NCBI GenBank assembly: GCA_009929485.1
Contig: SAAJ01000023.1
Span: 1 to 49,001, forward strand
DNA length: 49,001 bases
Direction: 5' to 3'
Source: Negativicutes bacterium
GTDB taxonomy: Bacteria; Bacillota; Negativicutes; Anaeromusales; Anaeromusaceae
Part shown: positions 17,347-26,719 of the stretch, one piece after another
How positions within the stretch are numbered: the stretch's first letter is position 1
How the letters are laid out: every line of letters starts with the position of its first letter
Made by a program: the position numbers and the translations under genes
Notes under the pieces: generated by a model
What the model was told of the DNA's origin: nothing
The model's database searches: none
What the model saw: the letters and a program-made list of their open reading frames with translations, nothing else

Positions 17347-18263
17347 GGCAGCGCCTCGCGGCGGCCGAAGGCCTGGCGGAAGCTGCTGTACCATTCCTCG
17401 CTGGGCGGGACGAAGCGGTCAATGAGGAGGCCTTTGAGGGCTTCTTTCAGTTCGGGCTGTTCGTGCAAGCGGAGGAAAAGCTCCTGCAGTTGCTGGCGTT
17501 CTTCCGGCGGCATGCTGCGCCGCACGACTACCGGTCCAGTGCCCATGGCGGGAGAGGTTTCGATGATGCGTACCGCATCGGCGACTTCGGGGTAGTTCTG
17601 TCTGGCGTGGTTATAGGCCAAAGTGGAGACGGACGCGCATTGGACCGAACGGTTGGCGACGGCGTGGAGCGATTTTTCGTGTCCATAGGTATAAACCGAA
17701 TGGGAGAAAAAGCTTTCCGGCGTTTGGCCGAGTTCCTGCAGCCTTCTGGCCAGATAGACATAGCCGGAGTAGCTCATGGGGTCGGAAAAGGCGACAGTGC
17801 TTCCTTTTAAATCTCTTAGTGTTTGGCAGGGGCTGTCACGGTGTACCAAGATGACGGCGTTATAAAGAGAACTGCCCATGCGTTCTTGCGCGGCGATGAC
17901 GTGCATGTCGTCAAGGGACGGGTATACGCCAAAGGCGCCTGCCGGGAAAAAGGCCAGATCCGTACCGCCGTTGCGCAGCAAGACCGATACCTCCAGGTAG
18001 TTGCGCCTGGGGATCAGCACGGCTTGACGTCCTGTGGCTTGGCCAAGGTAGTCTGCGATGCGCCGAAAATGCGCCGCTGTTTCGGCGGGCGAGAGACTCG
18101 AGATGACGGCGATGCGCAGGATTTTATCGCTGGTATGCAGCTTGTCCGGCGCGCCTAGAGGCTGGGTTTGACGAAAATCTACGTCCGGAACGGCATGGGG
18201 GCTGCAAGCGGCAAGGGTTAGGCAGCAAAGAAGCAACCATAAAATACGCAGTGGGAAAGACAC
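17343..18263 (-). CDS. PhnD-like periplasmic phosphate/phosphonate-binding lipoprotein
   Basis: This is a substrate-binding protein of 306 residues. A short positive N-terminus, a hydrophobic stretch and the lipobox LAAC (Cys20) indicate a lipoprotein anchored outside the inner membrane. The body fits the PhnD/HptA-type phosphate-ester-binding fold: ILRIAVISSLSPAETAAHF, LIPRRNYLEVSVLLRNGGTD, the SYSGYVYLARRL region and a late VVVRRSMPPEERQQL. The start is GTG 18263 with AAGGAGGAG close upstream. No ABC permease or ATPase gene is nearby; it is followed by a kinase and regulator, so it probably works as a sensor rather than a transporter subunit. Confidence 0.85.
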   Translation of the reverse strand: MSFPLRILWLLLCCLTLAACSPHAVPDVDFRQTQPLGAPDKLHTSDKILRIAVISSLSPAETAAHFRRIADYLGQATGRQAVLIPRRNYLEVSVLLRNGGTDLAFFPAGAFGVYPSLDDMHVIAAQERMGSSLYNAVILVHRDSPCQTLRDLKGSTVAFSDPMSYSGYVYLARRLQELGQTPESFFSHSVYTYGHEKSLHAVANRSVQCASVSTLAYNHARQNYPEVADAVRIIETSPAMGTGPVVVRRSMPPEERQQLQELFLRLHEQPELKEALKGLLIDRFVPPSEEWYSSFRQAFGRREALP

Positions 18264-18340
18264 AACAACTCCTCCTTGAGTGTGAAAAATACAATGTAAG
18301 GAAAAGGCTTACGAGCGTGGGAAGAAATCCTGCCATAAAG

Positions 18341-18365
18341 TTCAGCCAAATCCCGCTGGGCTGAA
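18341..18365. promoter_or_regulatory. Candidate operator in the divergent regulator/transporter gap
   Basis: The inverted repeat TTCAGCC-N11-GGCTGAA lies in the 161-base gap between the divergent lipoprotein and transporter genes, about 60 bases before the transporter start. The spacing would suit a dimeric NarL-type regulator; binding is inferred. Confidence 0.45.
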
Positions 18366-18424
18366 AACTGAACATTTGTAATAATGATAAAGGAAGTTAT
18401 TATTTTTTAAAAGAGGTGGCAGCT

Positions 18425-19798
18425 ATGTTTTCATTCTTGAAGCCAAGAGCCGCGACGCAGACGGTGGCGGCGGCCGATGTGGAACGCACGTACAAAGTCT
18501 ACCGGATTCAAGCTCTTTTAGGCGTGTTTTTCGGCTATATGGCGTATTACATTGTGCGGAATAATTTTGCTCTTTCTACTCCCTATCTTAAAGCGCAGCT
18601 GCATCTGAGCGCAACCGAAGTAGGCATGCTCAGCAGCTATATGTTGATTGCGTACGGCGTCAGCAAAGGTATCATGAGCAGCTTGGCCGATAAGGCGGAT
18701 CCGAAACGCTATATGGCGCTGGGACTTTTGATGTGCGCTGCAGTCAACTTGACCATGGGCTTTTCTACAGCATTTTGGATGTTTGCCGGCTTAGTGGTAC
18801 TGAACGGCATGTTTCAGGGGATGGGCGTAGGCCCCAGTTTTATTACCATTGCCAATTGGTTTCCCCGGCGGGAACGCGGCATTGTAGGGGCGGTTTGGAA
18901 TATTTCTCATAACGTAGGCGGCGGCATTGTGGCGCCCATTGTCGGCGTGGCCTTTTCGCTTGTAGGCGGTCCGGAAAACTGGCAGGTGGCGAGCTACCAG
19001 GTTCCTGCGCTTGTAGCTGTTTTCTTTGCCATGGTGGTGCTGCTTTTGTGCAAAGGATCGCCGGCCAGCGAAGGCTTGCCGACTTTGGCGAAAATGAGGC
19101 CGGAACAGGCCAATCCCGCAGAATTGCGGAAAAACAACGCCCAGGCGCCGGAAGATATGACCGCTTTGCAGATTTTTTGCCAGTATGTACTGAAAAACAA
19201 AAACGCCTGGTTCGTATCATTAGTAGATACCTTCGTTTACATGGTTCGTTTTGGCATGATCAGCTGGCTTCCTATTTATCTGTTGGAAGTAAAGCATTTT
19301 AGCAAAACCGAAATGGCTATCGCCTTTCTGTTCTTTGAATGGGCGGCCATCCCGTCGACTTTGTTTGCAGGGTACTTGTCGGACAAGTTTTTTAAAGGGT
19401 ATCGCATGCCTCCGGCCATTATCGCCATGTGTTTGATCTTCTTCTGCGTCATTGGCTATTGGCAGAGCACTACGCTGTTCTGGACTACGGTCTTTGCGGC
19501 GATTGTAGGCTGCTTGATCTACATTCCCCAGTTTTTGGCGTCCGTACAAACCATGGAGATTGTTCCCTCCTTTGCCGTTGGCTCGGCAGTGGGCCTGCGC
19601 GGCTTCATGAGCTATATTTGCGGCGCCTCCTTGGGTACCAGCTTGTTTGGCTTCATGGTGGATCGAGTGGGTTGGGACGGCGGCTTTTACGTACTCTTGA
19701 CCGGCGTGGTTTGCTGTGTGTTCTTCTGCATCCTGACGCATCGCGGTGCGCAACAGTTGGCTAAAGAGCGTGAAGAGCTGCAGCGCGCAGCAAGCTAA
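18425..19798 (+). CDS. MFS organophosphate:phosphate antiporter (GlpT/UhpT/PgtP group)
   Basis: This is a 12-helix major-facilitator protein of 457 residues, of the organophosphate:Pi antiporter family. The N-terminal YKVYRIQALLGVFFGYMAYY, the RNNFALSTPYL segment with its conserved Arg, and FQGMGVGPSFITIANWFPRR are characteristic. Glycerol-3-phosphate, hexose-phosphate and phosphoglycerate members cannot be separated by eye. The start is ATG 18425, with GAGGTGG 6 bases away. It is divergent from the binding-protein/kinase/regulator set, the same gene association as HptA-HptS-HptR with UhpT or PgtC-PgtB-PgtA with PgtP, so induction by an external phosphate ester is likely. Confidence 0.88.
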   Translation: MFSFLKPRAATQTVAAADVERTYKVYRIQALLGVFFGYMAYYIVRNNFALSTPYLKAQLHLSATEVGMLSSYMLIAYGVSKGIMSSLADKADPKRYMALGLLMCAAVNLTMGFSTAFWMFAGLVVLNGMFQGMGVGPSFITIANWFPRRERGIVGAVWNISHNVGGGIVAPIVGVAFSLVGGPENWQVASYQVPALVAVFFAMVVLLLCKGSPASEGLPTLAKMRPEQANPAELRKNNAQAPEDMTALQIFCQYVLKNKNAWFVSLVDTFVYMVRFGMISWLPIYLLEVKHFSKTEMAIAFLFFEWAAIPSTLFAGYLSDKFFKGYRMPPAIIAMCLIFFCVIGYWQSTTLFWTTVFAAIVGCLIYIPQFLASVQTMEIVPSFAVGSAVGLRGFMSYICGASLGTSLFGFMVDRVGWDGGFYVLLTGVVCCVFFCILTHRGAQQLAKEREELQRAAS

Positions 19799-19823
19799 TT
19801 GGTCTTAAAATAGTAGAGCGTTG

Positions 19824-19876
19824 AATTCGGCTTGGCTGGGGCGGGTAACTGCCACCACCAAGCCCAATTTGTTTTA
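19824..19876 (+). terminator. Terminator after the organophosphate transporter
   Basis: The stem ATTCGGCTTGG / CCAAGCCCAAT, with a large loop, is followed by TTGTTTT. Confidence 0.65.
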
Positions 19877-19894
19877 ATATACCAGTATTTATAA

Positions 19895-19933
19895 AACGAA
19901 CCGCGAAATACACGAAAAACGCGAAAGGGGTTT
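19895..19933 (+). repeat. Repeat CGAACCGCGAAATACACG, copy 1
   Basis: This block of about 39 bases (from AACGAACCGCGAAATACACG to GCGAAAGGGGTTT) recurs with one substitution at 23841-23878. Confidence 0.8.
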
Positions 19934-20034
19934 GTTAAAATACTCTTTCATAACCCTCACTTTACTCCCTTTACTCTTGTTTAAAAAACGTGTCCTCCGT
20001 CGTACTCTCTTTCTCGTCATGTCTCCTGACAATG
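19934..20034 (+). repeat. Interspersed modular repeat, copy E
   Basis: It contains CATAACCCTCACTTTACTCC, TTTACTCTTGTTTAAAAA, CTCCGTCGTACTCTC. The rest of the gap to 20212 shows AT-rich promoter-like sequence but no gene. Confidence 0.6.
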
Positions 20035-20212
20035 GAATTCCTCCATTGCAAGTTGACTTTAAAAAACCAGTAAAAACGCGACATGTACAGTTTGTAAAGT
20101 TTCTTGGTGAAGGACAAAGTATATTTTTTTAAAAGTTAAGAATTTGTTTTCTACGGCCTTGGAGTGTGCTATGATGAGATAGCAGTCGATAACACGACGA
20201 GGAGGATGGAAC

Positions 20213-21121
20213 GTGAGAAAGTTTGAAGAAGTTCTAGAGAAAGCAAAGGGAATTCCTACGTGTAAAGTAGCGGTAGCGGCAGCGGAAGACGAGCATGTCT
20301 TAGAGGCGGTGCTGGCGGCGAAAAAGCAGGGAATTGCCGAGGCGGTTCTTGTCGGCGATAAAGAGAAAATCTTGGCCTTGGCGACGCAATGCGGCGTAGC
20401 GGCGGACGATTTGACGATAGTGCATGAGGCTAATCCTGCTAAGGCGGCGCTGGAAGCAGTGCGTTTAGTCAGCTCAGGAGAAGCCCAGGTAGTCATGAAA
20501 GGCTTGATTCCTACGGCTGATTTTCTGCGGGCGGTGTTGAACAAGGATGTAGGCTTGCGTCAAGGCAAGCAAGTGTTGTCTCATGTGGCGGTGATGGAGA
20601 TTCCTGGGCGGGAGAAATTGCTCTTTATGAGCGACGGCGCCATGAATATGCGGCCCGATTTGCCGCAGAAGGTACAGATCTTGAAGAATGTCGTTCATGT
20701 GGCGCATGCATTGGGCTTGGAAAAGCCACGTGTAGCGGCGTTGGCGGCGGTAGAGGTCGTCAATCCGGATATGCCGGAAACGGTGGATGCGGCGGCGTTG
20801 ACTAAAATGTGTGAACGCGGCCAAATCAAGGGCTGTATCGTAGACGGCCCCTTGGCGCTGGATAATGCCTTAAGCGAGGAAGCGGCGCATCACAAAGGCA
20901 TTGTCAGCGAAGTGGCCGGGCGCGCCGATGTGCTCTTGGTGCCGGAAATTATCTGCGGCAATATGCTGTACAAGGCAGCTACCTTTTTGGCGCAGGGCGC
21001 TGTGGCCGGCGTGGTGGTCGGCGCTAAGGCTCCAATCGTCATGACTTCTCGCGCCGATTCATCCGCTGCGAAGCTGCAATCCATCGCGTTGGCCGTGCTG
21101 GCGGCGCAGCCTCAAAAGTAG
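20213..21121 (+). CDS. Phosphate acetyl/butyryltransferase family (Ptb-like)
   Basis: This acyltransferase of 302 residues exchanges CoA and phosphate on a short acyl group. Family marks are AEAVLVGDKEKI, the VMKGLIPTADFLRAVLN motif typical of Ptb, the FMSDGAMNMRPDLPQKVQIL segment, and the late ADVLLVPEIICGNMLYK and IVMTSRADSS regions. The start is GTG 20213 with GGAGGATG. No butyrate kinase gene is adjacent; it stands between the transporter and a tRNA cluster. Butyryl, acetyl or branched acyl substrates cannot be told apart here. Confidence 0.88.
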   Translation: MRKFEEVLEKAKGIPTCKVAVAAAEDEHVLEAVLAAKKQGIAEAVLVGDKEKILALATQCGVAADDLTIVHEANPAKAALEAVRLVSSGEAQVVMKGLIPTADFLRAVLNKDVGLRQGKQVLSHVAVMEIPGREKLLFMSDGAMNMRPDLPQKVQILKNVVHVAHALGLEKPRVAALAAVEVVNPDMPETVDAAALTKMCERGQIKGCIVDGPLALDNALSEEAAHHKGIVSEVAGRADVLLVPEIICGNMLYKAATFLAQGAVAGVVVGAKAPIVMTSRADSSAAKLQSIALAVLAAQPQK

Positions 21122-21158
21122 GCTAAATGGCGCATGAAATTTATTTTATAAAAAGGCG

Positions 21159-21187
21159 TTGACAAGGTGAGGTTATTCCGTTAATAT
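21159..21187 (+). promoter_or_regulatory. Promoter of the tRNA cluster
   Basis: TTGACA (21159-21164), 17-base spacer, TAATAT (21182-21187), 40 bases before the first tRNA. Confidence 0.85.
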
Positions 21188-21226
21188 ATACATTGTCCCG
21201 GAGCTGCAGTAGCGGCAACGGCAAAC

Positions 21227-21301
21227 GGCCCGTTGGTCAAGCGGTTAAGACACCGCCCTTTCACGGCGGTAACAAGGGTTCGAATCCCTTACGGGTCACC
21301 A
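21227..21301 (+). tRNA. tRNA-Glu (anticodon TTC)
   Basis: 75 bases. The acceptor GGCCCGT pairs with ACGGGTC, the anticodon stem CCGCC/GGCGG holds CTTTCAC, the T-arm is GGGTTCGAATCCC, and CCA is encoded. Confidence 0.97.
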
Positions 21302-21337
21302 AACTCGCGTTTAGCGCTTCGGCGCTGGACATAGAGT

Positions 21338-21413
<76 letters not shown>

Positions 21414-21422
21414 AAAAAATGC

Positions 21423-21498
21423 GGCCCCGTGGTGTAGCGGTTAACATGCCGCCCTGTCACGGCGGAGATCGTCGGTTCGAATCCGATCGGGGTCGCCA
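21423..21498 (+). tRNA. tRNA-Asp (anticodon GTC)
   Basis: 76 bases. The acceptor GGCCCCG pairs with CGGGGTC, the anticodon loop is CTGTCAC between CCGCC and GGCGG, the discriminator is G, and CCA is encoded. Confidence 0.97.
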
Positions 21499-21508
21499 CT
21501 TTTTTTTT

Positions 21509-21584
<76 letters not shown>

Positions 21585-21594
21585 TTGTAATAGC

Positions 21595-21627
21595 GACGCC
21601 TTTCCTGTTTGGAAAGGCGTTTTTTTA
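21595..21627 (+). terminator. Terminator of the tRNA cluster
   Basis: ACGCCTTTCC-TGTTT-GGAAAGGCGT followed by T7. Confidence 0.92.
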
Positions 21628-21802
21628 TGTTCGGAAAGGGCTGAACCTTCGGTCTGCTACAGAAAAAAAACGAATGCATAAAACCGAAAATTCACTTAAT
21701 TGCAAATGCTTATTTCGAGAGTTTTTTCAAACGATATAAATAAAAGTATAATAAACATACAATAAGCTAAGATTGGCAAATGGTAGAAATGAGGGGGACG
21801 TC

Positions 21803-23420
21803 ATGATGAATCAGAATAAGAGTCGTACACCTATTGTTGCACAAATTGTTTTAAGAAGCGGATGCGTTGGATATGGTGGCGGCCAAGGATGCGCATACGC
21901 AATTTACGAGAGCGCTTTTGGATATGCGCGGGTTCCTCTTTTATCCGGACGGCATGGACACCTATGAGAAGGGATATCGGGCGAACATTCAGTTGAGCTA
22001 TTCCATTATGAACGACTACGTTGCCAAAGTGCACAAGCCGGAGCTGAAAGCGAAAGGCGAAGAAGTGAAAAAGCTCATTGGCGATTACATTAAACTGGGG
22101 GATCGAGTCATTGCGGCGAAACGCGCGAATGATCCTAATTTGGCTAAGATTACTGGTGAAGGACGCGCCTTGGTAGCGGCGATTGATAAGGGCTGTGTGG
22201 AGCTGACCGAAGCGCAGCGGCAGACGTTGCTGAAAGAGACGCAAACCATGGTGGCTCATGTGCAGGATCGTTCCAACAACGCCTTGCTTGTGAGTGCGAT
22301 TATCATCCTTTTTGCTTTGGCAATGGGCATTTGGTATAGCCGCAATATGGCGGCGCGCTTGGCTCATGTGAAGACGGAACTGGAATGCATCGGCAACCTG
22401 GATTTGACCCGGGCCGATGTGGTTCCAAAGCGCAATGACGAAATCGGCGATATGGGCTTGACGATGAATTCTATGCGCAGGCAGCTCAAGCAAGTGGTGC
22501 AGCAGGTGCATAGCGGCAGCCAGACCTTAGCCGCCGCTAGCGAAGAACTGAGCGCAACGATTGAAGAGACTATGCGCGCCCTAGAGCATGTAGTGACCAG
22601 CGTCGAGGAAATCGCCCACGGTGCTACGCAAAATGCTGACAACATTACTACTGTCTCGGCGACCATTGAAGAAATATCCGCCGGGACGGAAGAAATGACC
22701 GCCAATGCCAACGAAGTAAATAACGGTACGCAAACCGCGGTGGAAGAAGCCAATCGAGGAATGGTCATGCTGGGCGAAGTGGTCGCGCAAAATGAGAATA
22801 TAGGCCGTTCGATGGGCGAGATTACGGCGGTTACGAATAAGCTGGCAGCGGCGTCGGAAAACATCAAAGGCATTGTGGATGTGATCAATGGCATTGCCGG
22901 ACAGACCAATTTATTGGCGCTTAATGCAGCTATTGAAGCGGCTCGGGCGGGAGAAGCAGGCCGAGGCTTCGCCGTAGTGGCGGAAGAGGTGCGCAAGCTG
23001 GCGGAACAAAGCGCCAAGGCCACCGAGGAAATCGCCGGTATTATCGGCAGCATGGGCGAAGAAATCGCCTTTTCCGTTGCCCGCGTAGAAACGGCGAATA
23101 AGGATGTTCTTTCAGGTAAAGAAACGGCCCACCGTACGGCGGATGGCTTTAAAGCCATCATTGATCGCCTGGGAAAAGTAAAGATCGGCATTGAGCAGAT
23201 TACCGCCTCCGTGGATGAAACGGCGCACGGAACCCAGGCCATGGTGGATAATGTGCAAAGCATCAGCGCTGTGGCGGAAGAGACCTCGGCGACATCGCAG
23301 TCCGTGGTGCATGCGACAGAGCAGCAGCGGGCCAGTATGCGCGAGGTCAACAGCAGCGCTGAGTCGCTGGCTACCTTGGCGACGGAAATGAATCAGATTG
23401 TGGGTCGCTTTAAAATTTAA
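21803..23420 (+). pseudogene. Methyl-accepting chemotaxis protein with deleted/frameshifted N-terminus
   Basis: The C-terminal 517 residues are a normal chemoreceptor: part of a helical sensor domain, one membrane helix ([17 protein letters not shown], about 22290), a HAMP region, and a full signalling domain with the hairpin tip [18 protein letters not shown]. The 5' end is damaged. A good ribosome-binding site (GAGGGGG) precedes ATG 21803, which opens MMNQNKSRTPIVAQIVL, but this frame leaves the receptor frame near 21850. The receptor frame has a TAA at 21852-21854, then [14 protein letters not shown]. The first transmembrane helix and start of the sensor are missing. Translation from TTG 21867 might give a one-helix protein. 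It is probably inactive as a receptor. Confidence 0.75.
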
Positions 23421-23498
23421 TACCTCTTCCTCTTGGCGGCGGGGGCGTTAGCCGTTACAATAAGGACAGGATATTTTTACAGGAGAGGGGCAGTAAGG

Positions 23499-23735
23499 TT
23501 GGCGACACTGCATGAAGCGCTGCAGCAGCTTTGCGACGAAGGTTTTTTGGATGTGATAGGGGACGGAGGCTCGATGCGAGACATTGAGGACGTCTTGGAA
23601 GAGGCGCTGGCGATCGCGTCTTTTGACGAAGATGAGTACCGCGTGGTGCGGGGCGTTCCTGGCGAGGCCTGGGTGGTTCGTTTGGAAACGGACGGACGGA
23701 TGGCGCAGCGGGGACGGATGTTTGTAAAAAAATAA
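23499..23735 (+). CDS. Small acidic hypothetical protein
   Basis: 78 residues, not recognised. It begins MATLHEALQQLCDEGFLDVI and has an alternating helix/strand pattern ending in RMAQRGRMFVKK. The start is TTG 23499, because GGAGAGGGG is 8 bases upstream; the longer frame from 23433 lacks a site. A TACAAT at about 23455 could be its -10 box. A strong terminator follows, so it is likely a single-gene transcript. Confidence 0.65.
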   Translation: MATLHEALQQLCDEGFLDVIGDGGSMRDIEDVLEEALAIASFDEDEYRVVRGVPGEAWVVRLETDGRMAQRGRMFVKK

Positions 23736-23749
23736 ACCCTTGGTTCCGA

Positions 23750-23780
23750 GGAGAGGCTTGTGCGCAAGCCTCTCTTTTTT
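23750..23780 (+). terminator. Terminator after the small acidic protein gene
   Basis: GAGAGGCTTGTGCGCAAGCCTCTC followed by T6. Confidence 0.92.
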
Positions 23781-23840
23781 GCAGGCTGGAATTTGTAATC
23801 TCGTGCTTTTTGCGAAAGATAAACGGAAAAGACGTTGAGA

Positions 23841-23878
23841 ACGAACCGCGAAATACACGAAAATCGCGAAAGGGGTTT
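23841..23878 (+). repeat. Repeat CGAACCGCGAAATACACG, copy 2
   Basis: A near-identical second copy of the block at 19895. It runs straight into a hairpin GGTTCAGG..CCTGAACC (23881-23908). Confidence 0.8.
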
Positions 23879-23925
23879 ATGGTTCAGGGGGACGGTTCTC
23901 CTGAACCATTTTAACGGCGGCATAA

Positions 23926-24076
23926 CTGTATTTGAGACAAGATTTCCGCGCTGGCGCTCGCAATGACGCCGTCCAGCCAGCTTATCTTGTCGTTGCGAGG
24001 AGCGCAGCGACGCGGCAATCTCCTTGTAACCCTCCATCGTACCCTCTCGCGACTCCGATTCTCTTGGTCAATCCCC
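23926..24076 (+). repeat. Composite repeat: element end, BIME-like arm, modular copy F
   Basis: This starts with TGTATTTGAGACAAGATTTC (solo end motif), then a CGCTCGCAATGACG..CGTTGCGAGGAGCGCAGCG palindromic unit (23951-24023) of a kind common between genes in many bacteria, then TGTAACCCTCCATCG, TACCCTCTCGCGACTCC, GATTCTCTTGGTCAATCC. It fills the gap 23781-24163; no gene is seen. Confidence 0.75.
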
Positions 24077-24163
24077 GTGTCCTTCTGATATTTGCGAAGG
24101 AATAATTTTCTGTTACAATTAACTATATAATGGATTGCATGACGCAGAGGGAGTCTGAATAAA

Positions 24164-26719
24164 ATGGGAGAACAAGTGGAACGCGGTTATCGGGAGTTGT
24201 TTGAGCATTCGGCTGTCGGTATGGCGGAGGTTACGTTGCAGGGCGTGTTTCGGCGGGTTAACAAGATGTTTTGCCGTATGATGGCTTGCGAAGAAAAAGA
24301 ATTGTTAGGTCTTCGGTTTCAAGATATTACGCATCCGGATGATCTGGAAGAAGATATAAGGCTAGTGGAAGATTTAGTAACGGGAGTAAGAGACCGTTAT
24401 GAACTAGAAAAGCGATATATACGCTTTGACAAGACTTTTTTGTGGATTCATCTTTCCGTTGCGGTCGTGCGAGATGAAATGGGGAAGCCCTTGTACTTTG
24501 TTGCTACGATTATTGATATTTCGCAGCGCCGTGCTGGCGAGCTGCGTCTGAGGGTGTTATCAGAAGCGGTCGAGCAAAGTCCTGTCAGTATTGTCATTAC
24601 CGATCCCCAAGGAGGGATTGAGTATGTAAATCCGATGTTTTGCCAGGTTACTGGTTATGGAAAAGAAGAAGTGCTGGGCAAGAACCCTCGCATTCTCAGC
24701 TCGGGGAAGATGAACAAGGCTTTTTATCGCAAGCTTTGGCAAACAGTGACTTCAAGAAAAATTTGGCAGGGCGAGTTTGTTAATCGGCGCAGGGATGGCG
24801 TCGAATATTGGGAGAAAGCCAGCATTTCTCCTATTGTAGATGAACAGGGGCGAATTTTGCATTATGTCGGCGTCAAAGAGGATGTTACCGAGCGTAAGCG
24901 CAATATTGATGAACGGGAGCATTTGCTGGCTGCGCTGGAACGGCGCGTCCGCGCCTTGCAGTGTTTAACGACGATTTCTAATGCTATTCAGCAGAAGGAG
25001 AAACTGGAAGACCTGTTCTGGGAAGTGCTGCGAATCTTGCCGGAAGGCTGGCGGTATCCGGCGCTGGTGCATTTGGTGTATGACGGCGTGGATTACGCCT
25101 ACCCTGGTTTTTTGCAGACTGCGGATCGTTTGCGGGCGGCCTTGAAAGTGGGCGAAGCTACGCGAGGCTGGGTGGAGATTGTTTATCCCCAAGAGCATCC
25201 GAGAGCCTATGAGGGGCCGTTTTTGCGCGAAGAACGGGAGCTGTTAGAAACCGTGGCGCGTATGCTGGGGCAGAGCCTGCGGCGGCGGGAAAGCGAGGCG
25301 AAGCTGGAGCAGGCCAGGGAAGCCGCTATGGAGGCCAATCGGGCGAAGAGTCTGTTTTTATCAAATATGTCTCATGAAATTCGCACGCCCTTGAACGCCA
25401 TCCTCGGCTTTTCGGAAATCTTGTACCGTGATGCCGCCATGGGGCGCGAGCAGCGGGAAAAGCTGCAGATTGTTAATCGCAGCGGCGCCTATTTGCTGGC
25501 GTTGATTAATGATGTGCTGGAATTGGCCAAAGTGGAATCCGGACGCGTCGTCCTGCAGAACTCTCTTTTTGACTTGCGCCGCTTGGTCCGGGACATGGGC
25601 AGCCTGTTCCAGGTGCGCTTGGACCAGAAAGGCTTGCAGCTTTTGCTGGAAATCGTGGAGCCTTTGCCGGAGCAGGTAAAGGGAGATGAAGGGAGAATAC
25701 GGCGCATTCTGGTCAATTTGATTGGCAATGCGTTGAAATTTACGGATCGCGGCGTTATCAACGTGCGTTTAGCGGGAAAATCCTTGGGAGACGGGCAATG
25801 GAGGCTGCAAGTCACTGTGAAAGACAGCGGCATAGGCATTGCGGCAGAGGACCAGGAGGCTATTTTTGGATATTTCGAGCAGGCGTACCATCAACGGCAT
25901 GAGCGAGGCGGTACAGGGCTAGGGCTGGCCATTAGCCGCGAATTTGCCCGGGCGATGGCTGGCGATATTTCCGTGTCCAGCCGGCCAGGTGAAGGGGCCG
26001 AATTTCTGGTGACCTTGCTTTTAGAAGAAGGAACTCAGCAGGAGACGGCTATACCCCGGTCGGAGTTGGTGGCCGGGCTGCTGCCGGGACAACAAGCATA
26101 TCGGATTCTTGTCGCCATGTCCGTAGAAACGGATGCGCTTTTGCTGCAAGCGATGCTGGAACAAGCCGGTTTTTTGGCGATAGCCGTAGCTGGCAAAGAG
26201 GAATTGCTGCAAGAAAGCGCTCGCGGCGCGGATCTCATTTTTGCGGACTTGGCCTTGCTGCAGACCGAGGAGTATTGGCTGGTTCGAGAACTTCAGCAGC
26301 GTTCGAGTCGTTGTGATTTGCCGATTATTGCCGTATCCGCCGGCTTGGGGGCGGACGAGGTGCAGCAGGTCTTGCTGCAGCAGGTGCGAGCCGTACTGAG
26401 CAAGCCTTTTACAACCGAGCAGGTTTTGAATATGGCGGCGGCTCAGACAGGGGCTCAATATGCCTATCAAGAACTGGAGAAAACCTCCCCGGCCACTTGG
26501 CAAGGTCGTTGTTACTTGGAGAATCCGCTGCGGGAGTCATTGCTGGCGGCAACCCTTGACGGGGATATTGAACGGCTGGAAGAGCTGCTAGTGCAGGTTG
26601 AGGTGAAGGAGCCGGGACTGGCGGCGTACGCGCGGGAGTTGGCTGGCGCGTTTCGACTGGATGCGTTGGCGGCGTTGTGGGAGCAGGGAGAGGAGTCTAG
26701 AGATGGAACGAAAAGCTGA
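24164..26719 (+). CDS. PAS-PAS-GAF hybrid sensor histidine kinase with degenerate receiver
   Basis: A soluble kinase of 851 residues with no membrane helix. Order: PAS1 (about 5-125), PAS2 with PAC (about 128-248), a GAF-like region (about 255-375, ILPEGWRYPALVHLVYDG), HisKA with H404 in FLSNMSHEIRTPLNAILGF, HATPase_c (GNALKFTDRG, DSGIGIA, GGTGLGLAI), a receiver-like domain (about 642-765) and a helical tail. The receiver keeps an Asp (LIFADLAL) and the Lys (LSKPF) but lacks the acidic pair at RILVAMSVETD, so phosphotransfer through it is doubtful. It overlaps the next gene by 17 bases; the two are surely a pair. Confidence 0.9.
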   Translation: MGEQVERGYRELFEHSAVGMAEVTLQGVFRRVNKMFCRMMACEEKELLGLRFQDITHPDDLEEDIRLVEDLVTGVRDRYELEKRYIRFDKTFLWIHLSVAVVRDEMGKPLYFVATIIDISQRRAGELRLRVLSEAVEQSPVSIVITDPQGGIEYVNPMFCQVTGYGKEEVLGKNPRILSSGKMNKAFYRKLWQTVTSRKIWQGEFVNRRRDGVEYWEKASISPIVDEQGRILHYVGVKEDVTERKRNIDEREHLLAALERRVRALQCLTTISNAIQQKEKLEDLFWEVLRILPEGWRYPALVHLVYDGVDYAYPGFLQTADRLRAALKVGEATRGWVEIVYPQEHPRAYEGPFLREERELLETVARMLGQSLRRRESEAKLEQAREAAMEANRAKSLFLSNMSHEIRTPLNAILGFSEILYRDAAMGREQREKLQIVNRSGAYLLALINDVLELAKVESGRVVLQNSLFDLRRLVRDMGSLFQVRLDQKGLQLLLEIVEPLPEQVKGDEGRIRRILVNLIGNALKFTDRGVINVRLAGKSLGDGQWRLQVTVKDSGIGIAAEDQEAIFGYFEQAYHQRHERGGTGLGLAISREFARAMAGDISVSSRPGEGAEFLVTLLLEEGTQQETAIPRSELVAGLLPGQQAYRILVAMSVETDALLLQAMLEQAGFLAIAVAGKEELLQESARGADLIFADLALLQTEEYWLVRELQQRSSRCDLPIIAVSAGLGADEVQQVLLQQVRAVLSKPFTTEQVLNMAAAQTGAQYAYQELEKTSPATWQGRCYLENPLRESLLAATLDGDIERLEELLVQVEVKEPGLAAYARELAGAFRLDALAALWEQGEESRDGTKS

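Noticed and set aside
22364-23350. A 328-codon open frame antisense to the chemoreceptor gene
   Set aside because: It mirrors the codon bias of the plus-strand MCP signalling domain; Ala/Ser/Thr-rich composition, no ribosome-binding site and no domain.
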